NCBI RefSeq assembly: GCF_964222135.1
Contig: NZ_CAXQBR010000064.1
Span: 1 to 48,101, forward strand
Length of the DNA stretch: 48,101 bases
Source: Euzebya sp.
Lineage (GTDB): Bacteria; Actinomycetota; Nitriliruptoria; Euzebyales; Euzebyaceae
Reading direction: 5' to 3'
The notes beneath the pieces are model-generated. The model was not told where the DNA came from. It made no database searches and saw only the letters and a program-made list of their open reading frames with translations. Positions 1-6,610 of this stretch are shown piece after piece (positions within the stretch are counted from its first letter, which is position 1; each line of letters begins with the position of its first letter). Made by a program: the position numbers and the translations under genes.

Positions 1-321
1 ACGACGACGGAGCGAACACTTCAGGCGACCCCACCCCCGGGAGGTGGTCCCACGACTGGCAACACGGTGGTCCCATCCATCTGGCAGAACCTGCCTCAGG
101 GTGGTCCCATGCTCATGGCAGCTGACAACGGCTTCGGCGGCGTACCGCAGCGCCGCTTGGATGTCCTCGGCCTCCACGTACGGGAAGTCGGTGAGGATCT
201 CATCGTCGGTCATGCCGTCGGCCGCCATCCCGACGACCGTGGCCACAGGCATGCGCAGACCCCGGATGCAGGGGACACCCGCCATGACCCCGGGGTCGCT
301 GGTGATCCGCTCCCAGACCAA
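1..321 (-). CDS. DUF433-family antitoxin-like protein, 3' end disrupted or beyond the window
   Basis: Reading leftwards from a TTG codon at 321, the frame gives a nearly complete DUF433 domain: ERITSDPGVMAGVPCIRGLR, then PVATVVGMAADGMTDDEIL, then YVEAEDIQAALRYAAEAV. A strong GGAGGAG ribosome site lies a few bases before the TTG and there is no ATG upstream, which decides the start. DUF433 proteins are small winged-helix-like antitoxins usually paired with a PIN-like toxin; no partner is visible here. After AAEAV, where the family normally stops, the frame continues through a repeat-rich tract (43-120) to the window edge without a stop. That suggests an element inserted at the 3' end. The fold assignment is fairly safe; whether the gene still works is unknown. 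Confidence 0.62.
   Translation of the reverse strand, partial: MVWERITSDPGVMAGVPCIRGLRMPVATVVGMAADGMTDDEILTDFPYVEAEDIQAALRYAAEAVVSCHEHGTTLRQVLPDGWDHRVASRGTTSRGWGRLKCSLRRR
43..120. repeat. Three copies of a GGTGGTCCCA...TGGCA motif, probable IS end
   Basis: GGTGGTCCCA occurs at 43-52, 66-75 and 100-109. Each copy is followed after 4 to 6 bases by TGGCA. Serial transposase-binding repeats of this kind are typical of the ends of IS21-like elements, so the body of an insertion sequence probably lies to the left of the window. The IS21 assignment is inference. Confidence 0.45.
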
Positions 322-408
322 GAAGCTCCTCCAGATCGTCGTGGGTCTGCAGGCGTGGTGACCTCCCGCCCTGTGGACCGAGTAACTGCCTGAAGGGTTG
401 AGTGGCAT

Positions 409-423
409 CCCTGCCTGCCAGGG
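409..423 (+). other. Small stem-loop at the left edge of the IS110 remnant
   Basis: CCCTG (409-413) and CAGGG (419-423) form a short hairpin about 40 bases before the transposase start codon. Structured or sub-terminal repeats are common beside IS110/IS1111 genes. It could equally be chance in GC-rich DNA. Confidence 0.25.
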
Positions 424-463
424 TGTGGTGCTTCCAACCATCACAGTGACCTTTAGGGATGCC

Positions 464-935
464 ATGAGCGAGGGTAGGCACCAGCAGCGGCTGGGTCGAG
501 GCGATCGGCGCCGCAACGAGCGGCTCGCACGGCTGCGAGGGGTGGTCAGCCGCGAGGTGGCGGTCTGCGCGATCGATCTGGCGAAGTCCAAGCAGGCTGT
601 GGCGGTGATGGACCACGACTCGGTGGTGATCGCCCGTCGGATGTTCGCCTGCTCGCCGTGGGGTCTGGACCAGGACATCGCCTGGGCTGAGGAGGTCGCC
701 GCCGACGCCCGGGTTCGACGGGATCGTGGTGGCGTGCGAGCCGACTGGTCACCGCTGGAAGCCGGTGGTCGAGTTGTGCCGCGCCGCCGGCAACCCGCTG
801 TCTGACGGACAAGCCCGCACCGCGATCGCCGCCGCCCTGCTCCGCCAACTCCACACCGTCTGCACCCGTCGCGTCATGTGGGACCCAGCCATCGCCGGCA
901 TCCCCGCTGAGGAGGTGGTGGCCGCCGCCGCATGA
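464..935 (+). pseudogene. IS110-family transposase remnant, frameshifted and internally deleted
   Basis: From ATG 464 the first frame encodes an IS110 DEDD-type N-terminus, with REVAVCAIDLAKSKQAVAVM carrying the first catalytic Asp. Near 715-725 the reading must shift by one frame, after which GFDGIVVACEPTGHRWKPVV follows, with the second acidic motif. Soon after, the text jumps to a C-terminal-type stretch (TAIAAALLRQLHTVCTRR) and stops at 933-935. Full IS110 transposases are roughly 350-420 residues; the central region and the C-terminal serine domain are missing here. So the gene carries both a frameshift and a large deletion and is inactive. It sits beside another probable IS end, marking this edge as a mobile-DNA scar. 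Confidence 0.7.
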
Positions 936-1073
936 CCCTGCGATGCTCACCTCGGTGGGCGGGGCAGCCCGACTTGCCCTTGGGACACCAAGTCCGTAGC
1001 TGAGCCTGGGCGCCCCGCCCGCTGCTGGACCAAAGCTCGGATGAAGGCTGTCGGGACGAACCCGGTCGAAAGC
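936..1073. other. Non-coding spacer between IS remnant and thiolase
   Basis: No gene is visible. It contains an exact inverted repeat, GGGCGGGGC at 957-965 and GCCCCGCCC at 1012-1020, separated by 46 bases. This could mark an old element end or act as a weak terminator for the minus-strand thiolase. Confidence 0.3.
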
Positions 1074-2276
1074 TCAGGTGACCTCGACCACCAGAGCGGC
1101 GCCGGTGTCGCCGGCGGCGCAGCCGGTGAAGAGCCCGATGCCGCCGCCGCGTTCTGCCAGGCGGTGGAGCAGTTCGATGACCAGGCGCGTGCCCGTGGGG
1201 CCCTGGGGGTGGCCGAAGACCAGACTCGAGCCGCGCTCGTTGACCTTCTCCGCAGGGATGGCTGTCTGCTCGGAGAACCAGATGTCGTTCACGGCGAACG
1301 GGTCGTGCATCGTCACCGCGTCCACGTCGTCGAAGCCCAGGCCAGCGGCGGCCAGCGCACGGGCGGCGGCCGGCACGGGAGCCTTGGGCATCTCCGCAGC
1401 CGGGACGCGGGACTGGCCGGTCCCGAGGATCCGCCCGATCGGGCCGCCGCCGGCCAACTCGCGTGCCCGCTCGGCCGATGTGACCACCATGCCGGCGGTC
1501 CCGTCCGCGGGGTGGGTCTGGGAGCCGAACGTGACGATGCCGTCGGGGTCGACCGGGGCGAGCTTCGCCAGTCCCTCCGCGGTGGTCGGGAACACGCCCT
1601 CGTCGGCCTCGATGACCGTGGTGCCCTTCCGACCGGGGATCTCGATGGGGACCATGTAGCGCCGCTGGAACGCGCGGTCGTCGGCCAGTGCGGTCTGGTA
1701 CTGCTCGTAGCGGAGCAACGTCATCTCGTCGACCTGCTCGCGGCTCATGCCCGCCTCAGCGGCGACCGCCTCGGCGGTGGCGACCATCGACTTGCCCGCC
1801 CACGGGTCCCGCTTGAAGCTGTCGAGCACCCAGTGCTCGACCGTCGGCGCCCCACCGGGGGCCGAAGGGGAGGGGTAGGTCAGCACCGGCCCGTTGCTGG
1901 TCCGGTCGGTGGTGACGACCAGCACGACCTCGTCCGGGTCGTGGTCGACGAGCACCGCGGCCGTTTCGATGCTGACCGCCCCGGTGGCACAGGCCTGGGA
2001 CACCATCGGGCCGGAGATTCCGGGGGCACCGATGCGCGCCGCCACGGTCGGGGCGCCGTAGAAGATGCCCTCCTGGGGGACCGTCCAGCCCAGCACCAAC
2101 CGGGTGAGGTCGGACGGGTCGATCCCGCGATCAGCCGCCGCAGCGGTTGTCACCCAGGCGGCGACATCCAGGCTCGACACCCCGCCGAGCGCGCCCTGCC
2201 AGCGCACGAACGGCGAGGACCAGGCGGCGTCGACGGGGATGGCGGCGGTGCGGAAGGCAGGATCGGCAGGGCACAT
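1074..2276 (-). CDS. SCP-x-type thiolase (acetyl-CoA acetyltransferase family)
   Basis: A 400-residue thiolase starting at ATG 2276. The nucleophilic cysteine lies in VSQACATGAVSIE, the SCP-x-type His motif is TMHDPFAVND, the GHP loop is SSLVFGHPQGPTGTR, and the second catalytic cysteine is in FTGCAAGDTGAALVVE. All the elements of a degradative thiolase are present at the usual length. Thiolases cleave beta-ketoacyl-CoA with free CoA. The gene lies 58 bases downstream of the PucR-type regulator, divergent from the carboxylase-ligase operon, so it plausibly performs the last step by splitting the beta-ketoacyl-CoA made by the ligase. A generic beta-oxidation role is the alternative. Substrate is inferred from context only. 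Confidence 0.85.
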   Translation of the reverse strand: MCPADPAFRTAAIPVDAAWSSPFVRWQGALGGVSSLDVAAWVTTAAAADRGIDPSDLTRLVLGWTVPQEGIFYGAPTVAARIGAPGISGPMVSQACATGAVSIETAAVLVDHDPDEVVLVVTTDRTSNGPVLTYPSPSAPGGAPTVEHWVLDSFKRDPWAGKSMVATAEAVAAEAGMSREQVDEMTLLRYEQYQTALADDRAFQRRYMVPIEIPGRKGTTVIEADEGVFPTTAEGLAKLAPVDPDGIVTFGSQTHPADGTAGMVVTSAERARELAGGGPIGRILGTGQSRVPAAEMPKAPVPAAARALAAAGLGFDDVDAVTMHDPFAVNDIWFSEQTAIPAEKVNERGSSLVFGHPQGPTGTRLVIELLHRLAERGGGIGLFTGCAAGDTGAALVVEVT

Positions 2277-2323
2277 GACGGCGTCCTCGGCAGGGGCAGG
2301 TGCCGAACACCGTAGGACCTGCC

Positions 2324-2337
2324 TGACCGGACGGTCA
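2324..2337. promoter_or_regulatory. Palindrome TGACCG-GA-CGGTCA upstream of thiolase
   Basis: Perfect 6-bp arms around a 2-bp centre, overlapping the regulator stop codon and about 48 bases before the thiolase start. The shape fits a TetR-type operator. No TetR gene is nearby, so the binder is unknown. Confidence 0.35.
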
Positions 2338-4137
2338 ACCAGTGGATGCGTCGCCGACGTCTCGTGGGGCGAGGAGGCGGTGCCCACCAGCCGGAGCCAG
2401 GTCCGCCAACCGGAACGCGAGCTCGACCTGCAGCCGGAGGTCGCCCTTGGACGGGTCGCCGGCGAGGAGCCGACGGATGGTCCTGAGCCGGTACGCCAGG
2501 GTGTTGGGGTGCACGAACAACGCCCGAGATGCGGCCGCAGCGTTGTAGTCCGCGGCCACGTACCCGCGGAGGGTGGCGACCAGCTCCGTGCCGTGCCGCT
2601 CGTCGTGCGCGACAAGCGGGCCGAGCGCGGCGTCGACGAAGCGGGCGTGCTCGCGCTGGCCGCCGCCGCCCAGGAGCACCTGGTAGACGCCGAGGTGCTC
2701 GAACATCAGCGGCCGGTCCTCCGCGCCGATGCGGCGGGCGATCGCGAGGCCCTGCTCGGCCTCGCCGAGGCGTGCGCCCAGCTCGGACGGGCTGACCGCC
2801 GGCGAGCTGACGGCCATCGCCACGCCGGAGCCGTGGCGGATCTCCTCAGCCGTCCGCTGCAGCTCTGCCAGCAGCCGGGCCGCGATCTCGGCGTCGGCGT
2901 CCGGTTCGTCGACGGTGGCTGGCAGCAGGATCAGGAAGCCCGCACGCCACGGGGCGGCCGCGGCGGCCTCCAGCACCTCGAGACAGCGCTGCCGGACGAG
3001 GGGGTGCATGCGGACCTGCGGCGGTTGCACCTCATCGCCCAGCCCGCCCCGCCGGCCGCCTGGCCAGCGGACCCGGACCCTGGCGACCCGCCAGGGTCCC
3101 GGCATCGTGTAGCCGAGGTCCTCGAGCAGCTGCATCGCCTCGCGCTCGTCGCGGTGGGCGGCGTCGAACAGCTCGCCCATCATGTCGGAGTGGACACGTG
3201 ACTCCGCCTCGACCGCGGTGCGCTCCCGCAGCATCTCCAGCGCGAAGATCGTCGCGGCGTGCTCGATCGCGCCGGCATCGATGTCGTCCAGGGCCCCTGC
3301 GGGGTCCAACACCGCGAGGTAGCCGCCCTCACGGGCGCCCACGGCGATCGGCACGACCCGCGGCCGTGTGCTGTCCTGGGCGTCGATGACGTCGGGAGAT
3401 GCCCCCTCGATCCAGTCGTCGCGCGGACTGTGGCTGTCGGGCCAGCGGGCAGCCGCAAGCGGGCGGAGGCCGGGATCGAGGACCATCACCGGGCGGTCCA
3501 CGAGATCGGCGAGGCGCGCGGTCATGCTGTGCAGCCCGGGTGCCTCGAACGCGGTGCGGGACAGCTGGGCCTGCAGGAAGACCGCGCGCTCCAACCGTTC
3601 CCGCTGCGCCCGGACGTCGCGGAACAGGGCCGCGGACTGGACGCTGACCGCGAGGAGCGGTGCCATCGCGGTGAACAGGGCGAGGTCGGCATCGCTGAAG
3701 TCGCCACGCTTGTTGATGGCGTGGCAGACCCCGATCGCGCGGTCCTCGACGACCAGGGGGACGGTGCAGATGTTGCGGGCGGCGTAGAGGGAGACGTACT
3801 CCGCCAGGACCGAGGAGTCGGTCGGCGCGTCGTTGGTGACGTAGGGCCGCTGGGTGGTGAACACCCGCACGGCGTTCCCGTGACCGCTGACCGGCACCCG
3901 GTACGCCCGGATCGCCGAGGGATCGGAGATGCCGAAGGCGGGCTGTTGCAGGACCAGATGGGCCGTGGCGGGGTCGAAGAGCATGAAGCCGGCGCTCTCG
4001 ACGTCGAGCAGCTCGCTGATCGTCGCGATCAGCTTCTCGAGGGCCGCCTCGTAGTCCGCGGTCGAGGTCAGGACCTGCCCGAGCCGGGTCAGGGCCTCCA
4101 CACGGCGGTCGACCTCAACTGCATCGCGCGCTGCCAT
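2335..4137 (-). CDS. GAF-domain PucR-family transcriptional regulator
   Basis: A 600-residue protein. The chosen ATG at 4137 has GGAGG five bases upstream; an in-frame GTG lies six bases earlier. Residues about 25-175 form a GAF sensor domain (ISELLDVESAGFMLFDP to CTVPLVVEDRAIGVCHAINK). A middle region of the CdaR/PucR type follows. The last about 60 residues are the PucR C-terminal helix-turn-helix, with YNAAAASRALFVHPNTLAYR and LRTIRRLL. Such regulators sense small molecules and control catabolic operons. It is divergent from the carboxylase operon across about 150 bp and co-directional with the thiolase, so it is the obvious candidate to switch both units. The ligand, possibly the ketone or its product, is not deducible. 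Confidence 0.83.
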   Translation of the reverse strand: MAARDAVEVDRRVEALTRLGQVLTSTADYEAALEKLIATISELLDVESAGFMLFDPATAHLVLQQPAFGISDPSAIRAYRVPVSGHGNAVRVFTTQRPYVTNDAPTDSSVLAEYVSLYAARNICTVPLVVEDRAIGVCHAINKRGDFSDADLALFTAMAPLLAVSVQSAALFRDVRAQRERLERAVFLQAQLSRTAFEAPGLHSMTARLADLVDRPVMVLDPGLRPLAAARWPDSHSPRDDWIEGASPDVIDAQDSTRPRVVPIAVGAREGGYLAVLDPAGALDDIDAGAIEHAATIFALEMLRERTAVEAESRVHSDMMGELFDAAHRDEREAMQLLEDLGYTMPGPWRVARVRVRWPGGRRGGLGDEVQPPQVRMHPLVRQRCLEVLEAAAAAPWRAGFLILLPATVDEPDADAEIAARLLAELQRTAEEIRHGSGVAMAVSSPAVSPSELGARLGEAEQGLAIARRIGAEDRPLMFEHLGVYQVLLGGGGQREHARFVDAALGPLVAHDERHGTELVATLRGYVAADYNAAAASRALFVHPNTLAYRLRTIRRLLAGDPSKGDLRLQVELAFRLADLAPAGGHRLLAPRDVGDASTG

Positions 4138-4285
4138 CCACACCTCCGGTGTTGTGGCACATCCACGATGGCTCTCGGATCTGTTTGTGGTCTCTCACCA
4201 TATGGCCAGTCGTGACGTGGTGTCTACGGTCCCGACACCACATCGACAGGCGCCGGCTCCGGGCCGGCGGCGACGGGAGGCCCAC
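4138..4285. promoter_or_regulatory. Divergent promoter region of the carboxylase operon and its regulator
   Basis: This 148-bp spacer separates the two divergent units. It holds an inverted repeat with exact 8-bp arms, GTGGTGTC (4217-4224) and GACACCAC (4234-4241), with a 9-base centre. Two similar T-rich elements, GTGTTGTGG and TGTTTGTGG, lie nearer the regulator. GGGAGG at about 4275-4280 is the ribosome site for GTG 4286. The repeat is a candidate PucR-regulator site. Confidence 0.45.
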
Positions 4286-6184
4286 GTGCTCACGATCGAC
4301 ATCGACACCGGCGGCACCATGACCGACGGGCTGGTCAGTGGGGACGGCCAGGTCAGGTCGTTCAAGGTGGAGACGACGCCCCACGACGTGACGATCGCGT
4401 TCATGGAGCTGCTCGACGGCGTCCGGGAGTCTCTCGGGTACGCCGACCTGCGCAGCCTGCTCGCCGACGTCGACGTCATCCGGTGGTCCTCGACGATCAC
4501 CTCCAACGTCCTGGCCCAGCGGACCGGCCCGAAGATCGGGCTGCTCGTCAGTGCCGGCCACACCGACGACCTCTACGACGCCGACGCGGCCGCAGCCGTG
4601 GTGGGCACCCTCGTGGAGGCCGAGGACATCTCGAGCATCGCACCTGACGCCGACGAGCAGACGGTGCGACGGGCGATCAAGTCGCTGCTCGACCGCGGCA
4701 TCCGGCGGATCAACGTGTCGCTCGAGGACGCCTTCCACGACCCCAGCGCCGAGCAGCGGATCATCGACCTGATCACCGAGGACTACCCCGACCACTTCCT
4801 CGGCTCGATCCCCGCGCTCGCAGGGAGCGAGATCGTCCTGCGCCCCGACGACGCCACGCGCACCGTCGCCTCCCTCATCAACGCCTACGTGCACCCGGCG
4901 CTGGCCACCACCCTCTACCGTGCCGAGGAGACCGTCCGTGACACCCACGGGTGGCGTGGGAACGTGCTCATCGGCCACATCAACGGCGGGGTGGCGCGGA
5001 TCGGCAAGACCAAGGCGTTCGACACGATCGAGTCCGGCCCGATCTTCGGAACCTATGCCTGCGCCGCCGCGGCGCGCGAGGCTGGCGACGGGCGGGTCCT
5101 GGCCATCGACGTCGGCGGCACCACGGCGAAGGTATCCGCCGTCGAGGACGGTCAGCCGGTGCTGCTACCCCGCGGGGACCTGTTCGACATCCCCGTCGAG
5201 CTCGACATGCCGCTGCTGCGCTCGGTCGCCCTCGGCGGCGGCTCGATCGCCGCCGTGCGCGACGGCCAGGTCGTCCTCGGACCCGAGAGCATGGGCGCCG
5301 CGCCCGGGCCGGCCTGCTACGGGCTGGGAGGCCGCAAGGCGACCGTCACCGATGCCCTCCTCGTCGTCGGGTTCCTGTCACCGACGGCCTTCCTCGACGG
5401 TCGGCGCACCCTGGACGTCGAGAAGGCTCGTGAGGCCCTCGCCCGCGACGTCGGCGAGCCGCTCGGCGTCGATGCCGACACCGCTGCCACCCGGGTGGTG
5501 GAGGCCGCGTGGGACGTCGCCGCCACCCTGGCTCGCGAGGCCGCGGAGGAGGCCGGCTGGGACCCTTCGACCTGCACCGTCTACGGTTACGGCGGCAACG
5601 GGCCGCTGTTCGCGACCGCGGTCGCCGAGCGCCTCGGTGCTTCGGCCGCACGGGTGTTCCGCCACGGCAGCGTCTACTCCGCCTTCGGGTCGGCGATCTC
5701 CGACGTCGTCCACGTCTACGAGTGCGCACTGGTCCACGGCGGTGAGCAGCTGGGACGTGTCGCCGACGACCTGGCCGCCCAGGCTCGACGTGACCTCCGG
5801 GGCGAGGGGTTCGACCCGACCCACGCGACGTTCACCTGGGAGCTGCGCAGCGACCGCGATTCGCAGACGTCGACCGGGGAGGGGCCTTCCGGCATCCAGG
5901 ACCGGCTCGACGGCACCCCGGAGCTGGTGCGGCTGACCGCTCGCCACCCCCTCCCGACCCTCGAGCGGTCCCGGCTCGAGCCCGGGTCCGCGACGCCGCG
6001 GGACGCCCGTCCCTCCCCCTACGGGGTCGACGAGCGGATTCCGACCTTCGACGCCGACGGGCTGGTCGGTGCTGCCGTGGAGGGGCCGGCACTGGTCGAC
6101 GGCGGCTCGTTCACCTGGTTGGCGACCCGCGGCTGGCGGGTCGCCACGGACGACCACGGCGACGCGGTCCTCTCCCGCGCCTGA
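4286..6184 (+). CDS. HyuA-type ATPase subunit of a ketone (acetophenone-like) carboxylase, first copy
   Basis: A 632-residue member of the hydantoinase A/5-oxoprolinase/acetone carboxylase family. GTG 4286 is preferred over the longer frame because GGGAGG precedes it and the protein then opens directly with the family phosphate loop, TIDIDTGGTMTDG (residues 3-15). A second ASKHA nucleotide motif, AIDVGGTTAKVS, is near residue 273, and VYGYGGNGPLF near residue 432. In acetone and acetophenone carboxylases these subunits use ATP to phosphorylate the enolised ketone and/or bicarbonate. It is the first gene of a six-gene operon and is shorter than the second HyuA-type protein (729 residues), mainly at the C-terminus. 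Two unequal HyuA chains plus one HyuB chain point to the acetophenone carboxylase type rather than hydantoinase. Substrate is not known. Confidence 0.8.
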   Translation: MLTIDIDTGGTMTDGLVSGDGQVRSFKVETTPHDVTIAFMELLDGVRESLGYADLRSLLADVDVIRWSSTITSNVLAQRTGPKIGLLVSAGHTDDLYDADAAAAVVGTLVEAEDISSIAPDADEQTVRRAIKSLLDRGIRRINVSLEDAFHDPSAEQRIIDLITEDYPDHFLGSIPALAGSEIVLRPDDATRTVASLINAYVHPALATTLYRAEETVRDTHGWRGNVLIGHINGGVARIGKTKAFDTIESGPIFGTYACAAAAREAGDGRVLAIDVGGTTAKVSAVEDGQPVLLPRGDLFDIPVELDMPLLRSVALGGGSIAAVRDGQVVLGPESMGAAPGPACYGLGGRKATVTDALLVVGFLSPTAFLDGRRTLDVEKAREALARDVGEPLGVDADTAATRVVEAAWDVAATLAREAAEEAGWDPSTCTVYGYGGNGPLFATAVAERLGASAARVFRHGSVYSAFGSAISDVVHVYECALVHGGEQLGRVADDLAAQARRDLRGEGFDPTHATFTWELRSDRDSQTSTGEGPSGIQDRLDGTPELVRLTARHPLPTLERSRLEPGSATPRDARPSPYGVDERIPTFDADGLVGAAVEGPALVDGGSFTWLATRGWRVATDDHGDAVLSRA

Positions 6185-6226
6185 CCCCGTGCCCCCACCC
6201 CGACCCCTGTGACGGACGAGGACGAC

Positions 6227-6610
6227 ATGAGCACACGCATCCACATCGCGGAGTACCTCGACGCGGATCTGGACACCGAGCGCTGGCACTGCCACGACTG
6301 CGGCCACGACATCGGCCCGCTCCGCGAGGACTACAAGCGGGGCCTGCTGGTCGGCGAGCGCGACCCCTCCGAGATCCACCCGCCGGGCATCGAGGGCGAC
6401 TACACCTTCGCCCCGCGCGGGGAGTGGATCCGGATCCTCGAGTTCTACTGCCCCGGCTGCGCCCGCCAGATCGAGACCGAGTACCTGCCGCCCGGCCATC
6501 CCCTCACCCACGACACCGCCCTGGACGTCGACGCCATCAAGGCCCGGCTGGCAAGCGACGAGGTCCGCATCGACGACGACATGAAGCTGGAAGAGGTGCG
6601 TCAACCATGA
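6227..6610 (+). CDS. Small zinc-ribbon subunit of the carboxylase (acetone carboxylase gamma/Apc small-subunit type)
   Basis: A 127-residue protein. ATG 6227 has GAGG five bases upstream; an in-frame GTG lies 18 bases earlier. Two CxxC pairs, WHCHDCGHDIG (residues 21-31) and FYCPGCARQIE, about 50 residues apart, form a likely zinc site. The segment with DYKRGLLVGERDP and the tyrosine-rich linker matches my recollection of small subunits in acetone and acetophenone carboxylases. Its role there is metal binding within the carboxylating complex. Its stop overlaps the start of the next gene (ATGA), indicating translational coupling. It sits between the two HyuA-type genes, as in the acetophenone carboxylase operon. 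Confidence 0.78.
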   Translation: MSTRIHIAEYLDADLDTERWHCHDCGHDIGPLREDYKRGLLVGERDPSEIHPPGIEGDYTFAPRGEWIRILEFYCPGCARQIETEYLPPGHPLTHDTALDVDAIKARLASDEVRIDDDMKLEEVRQP

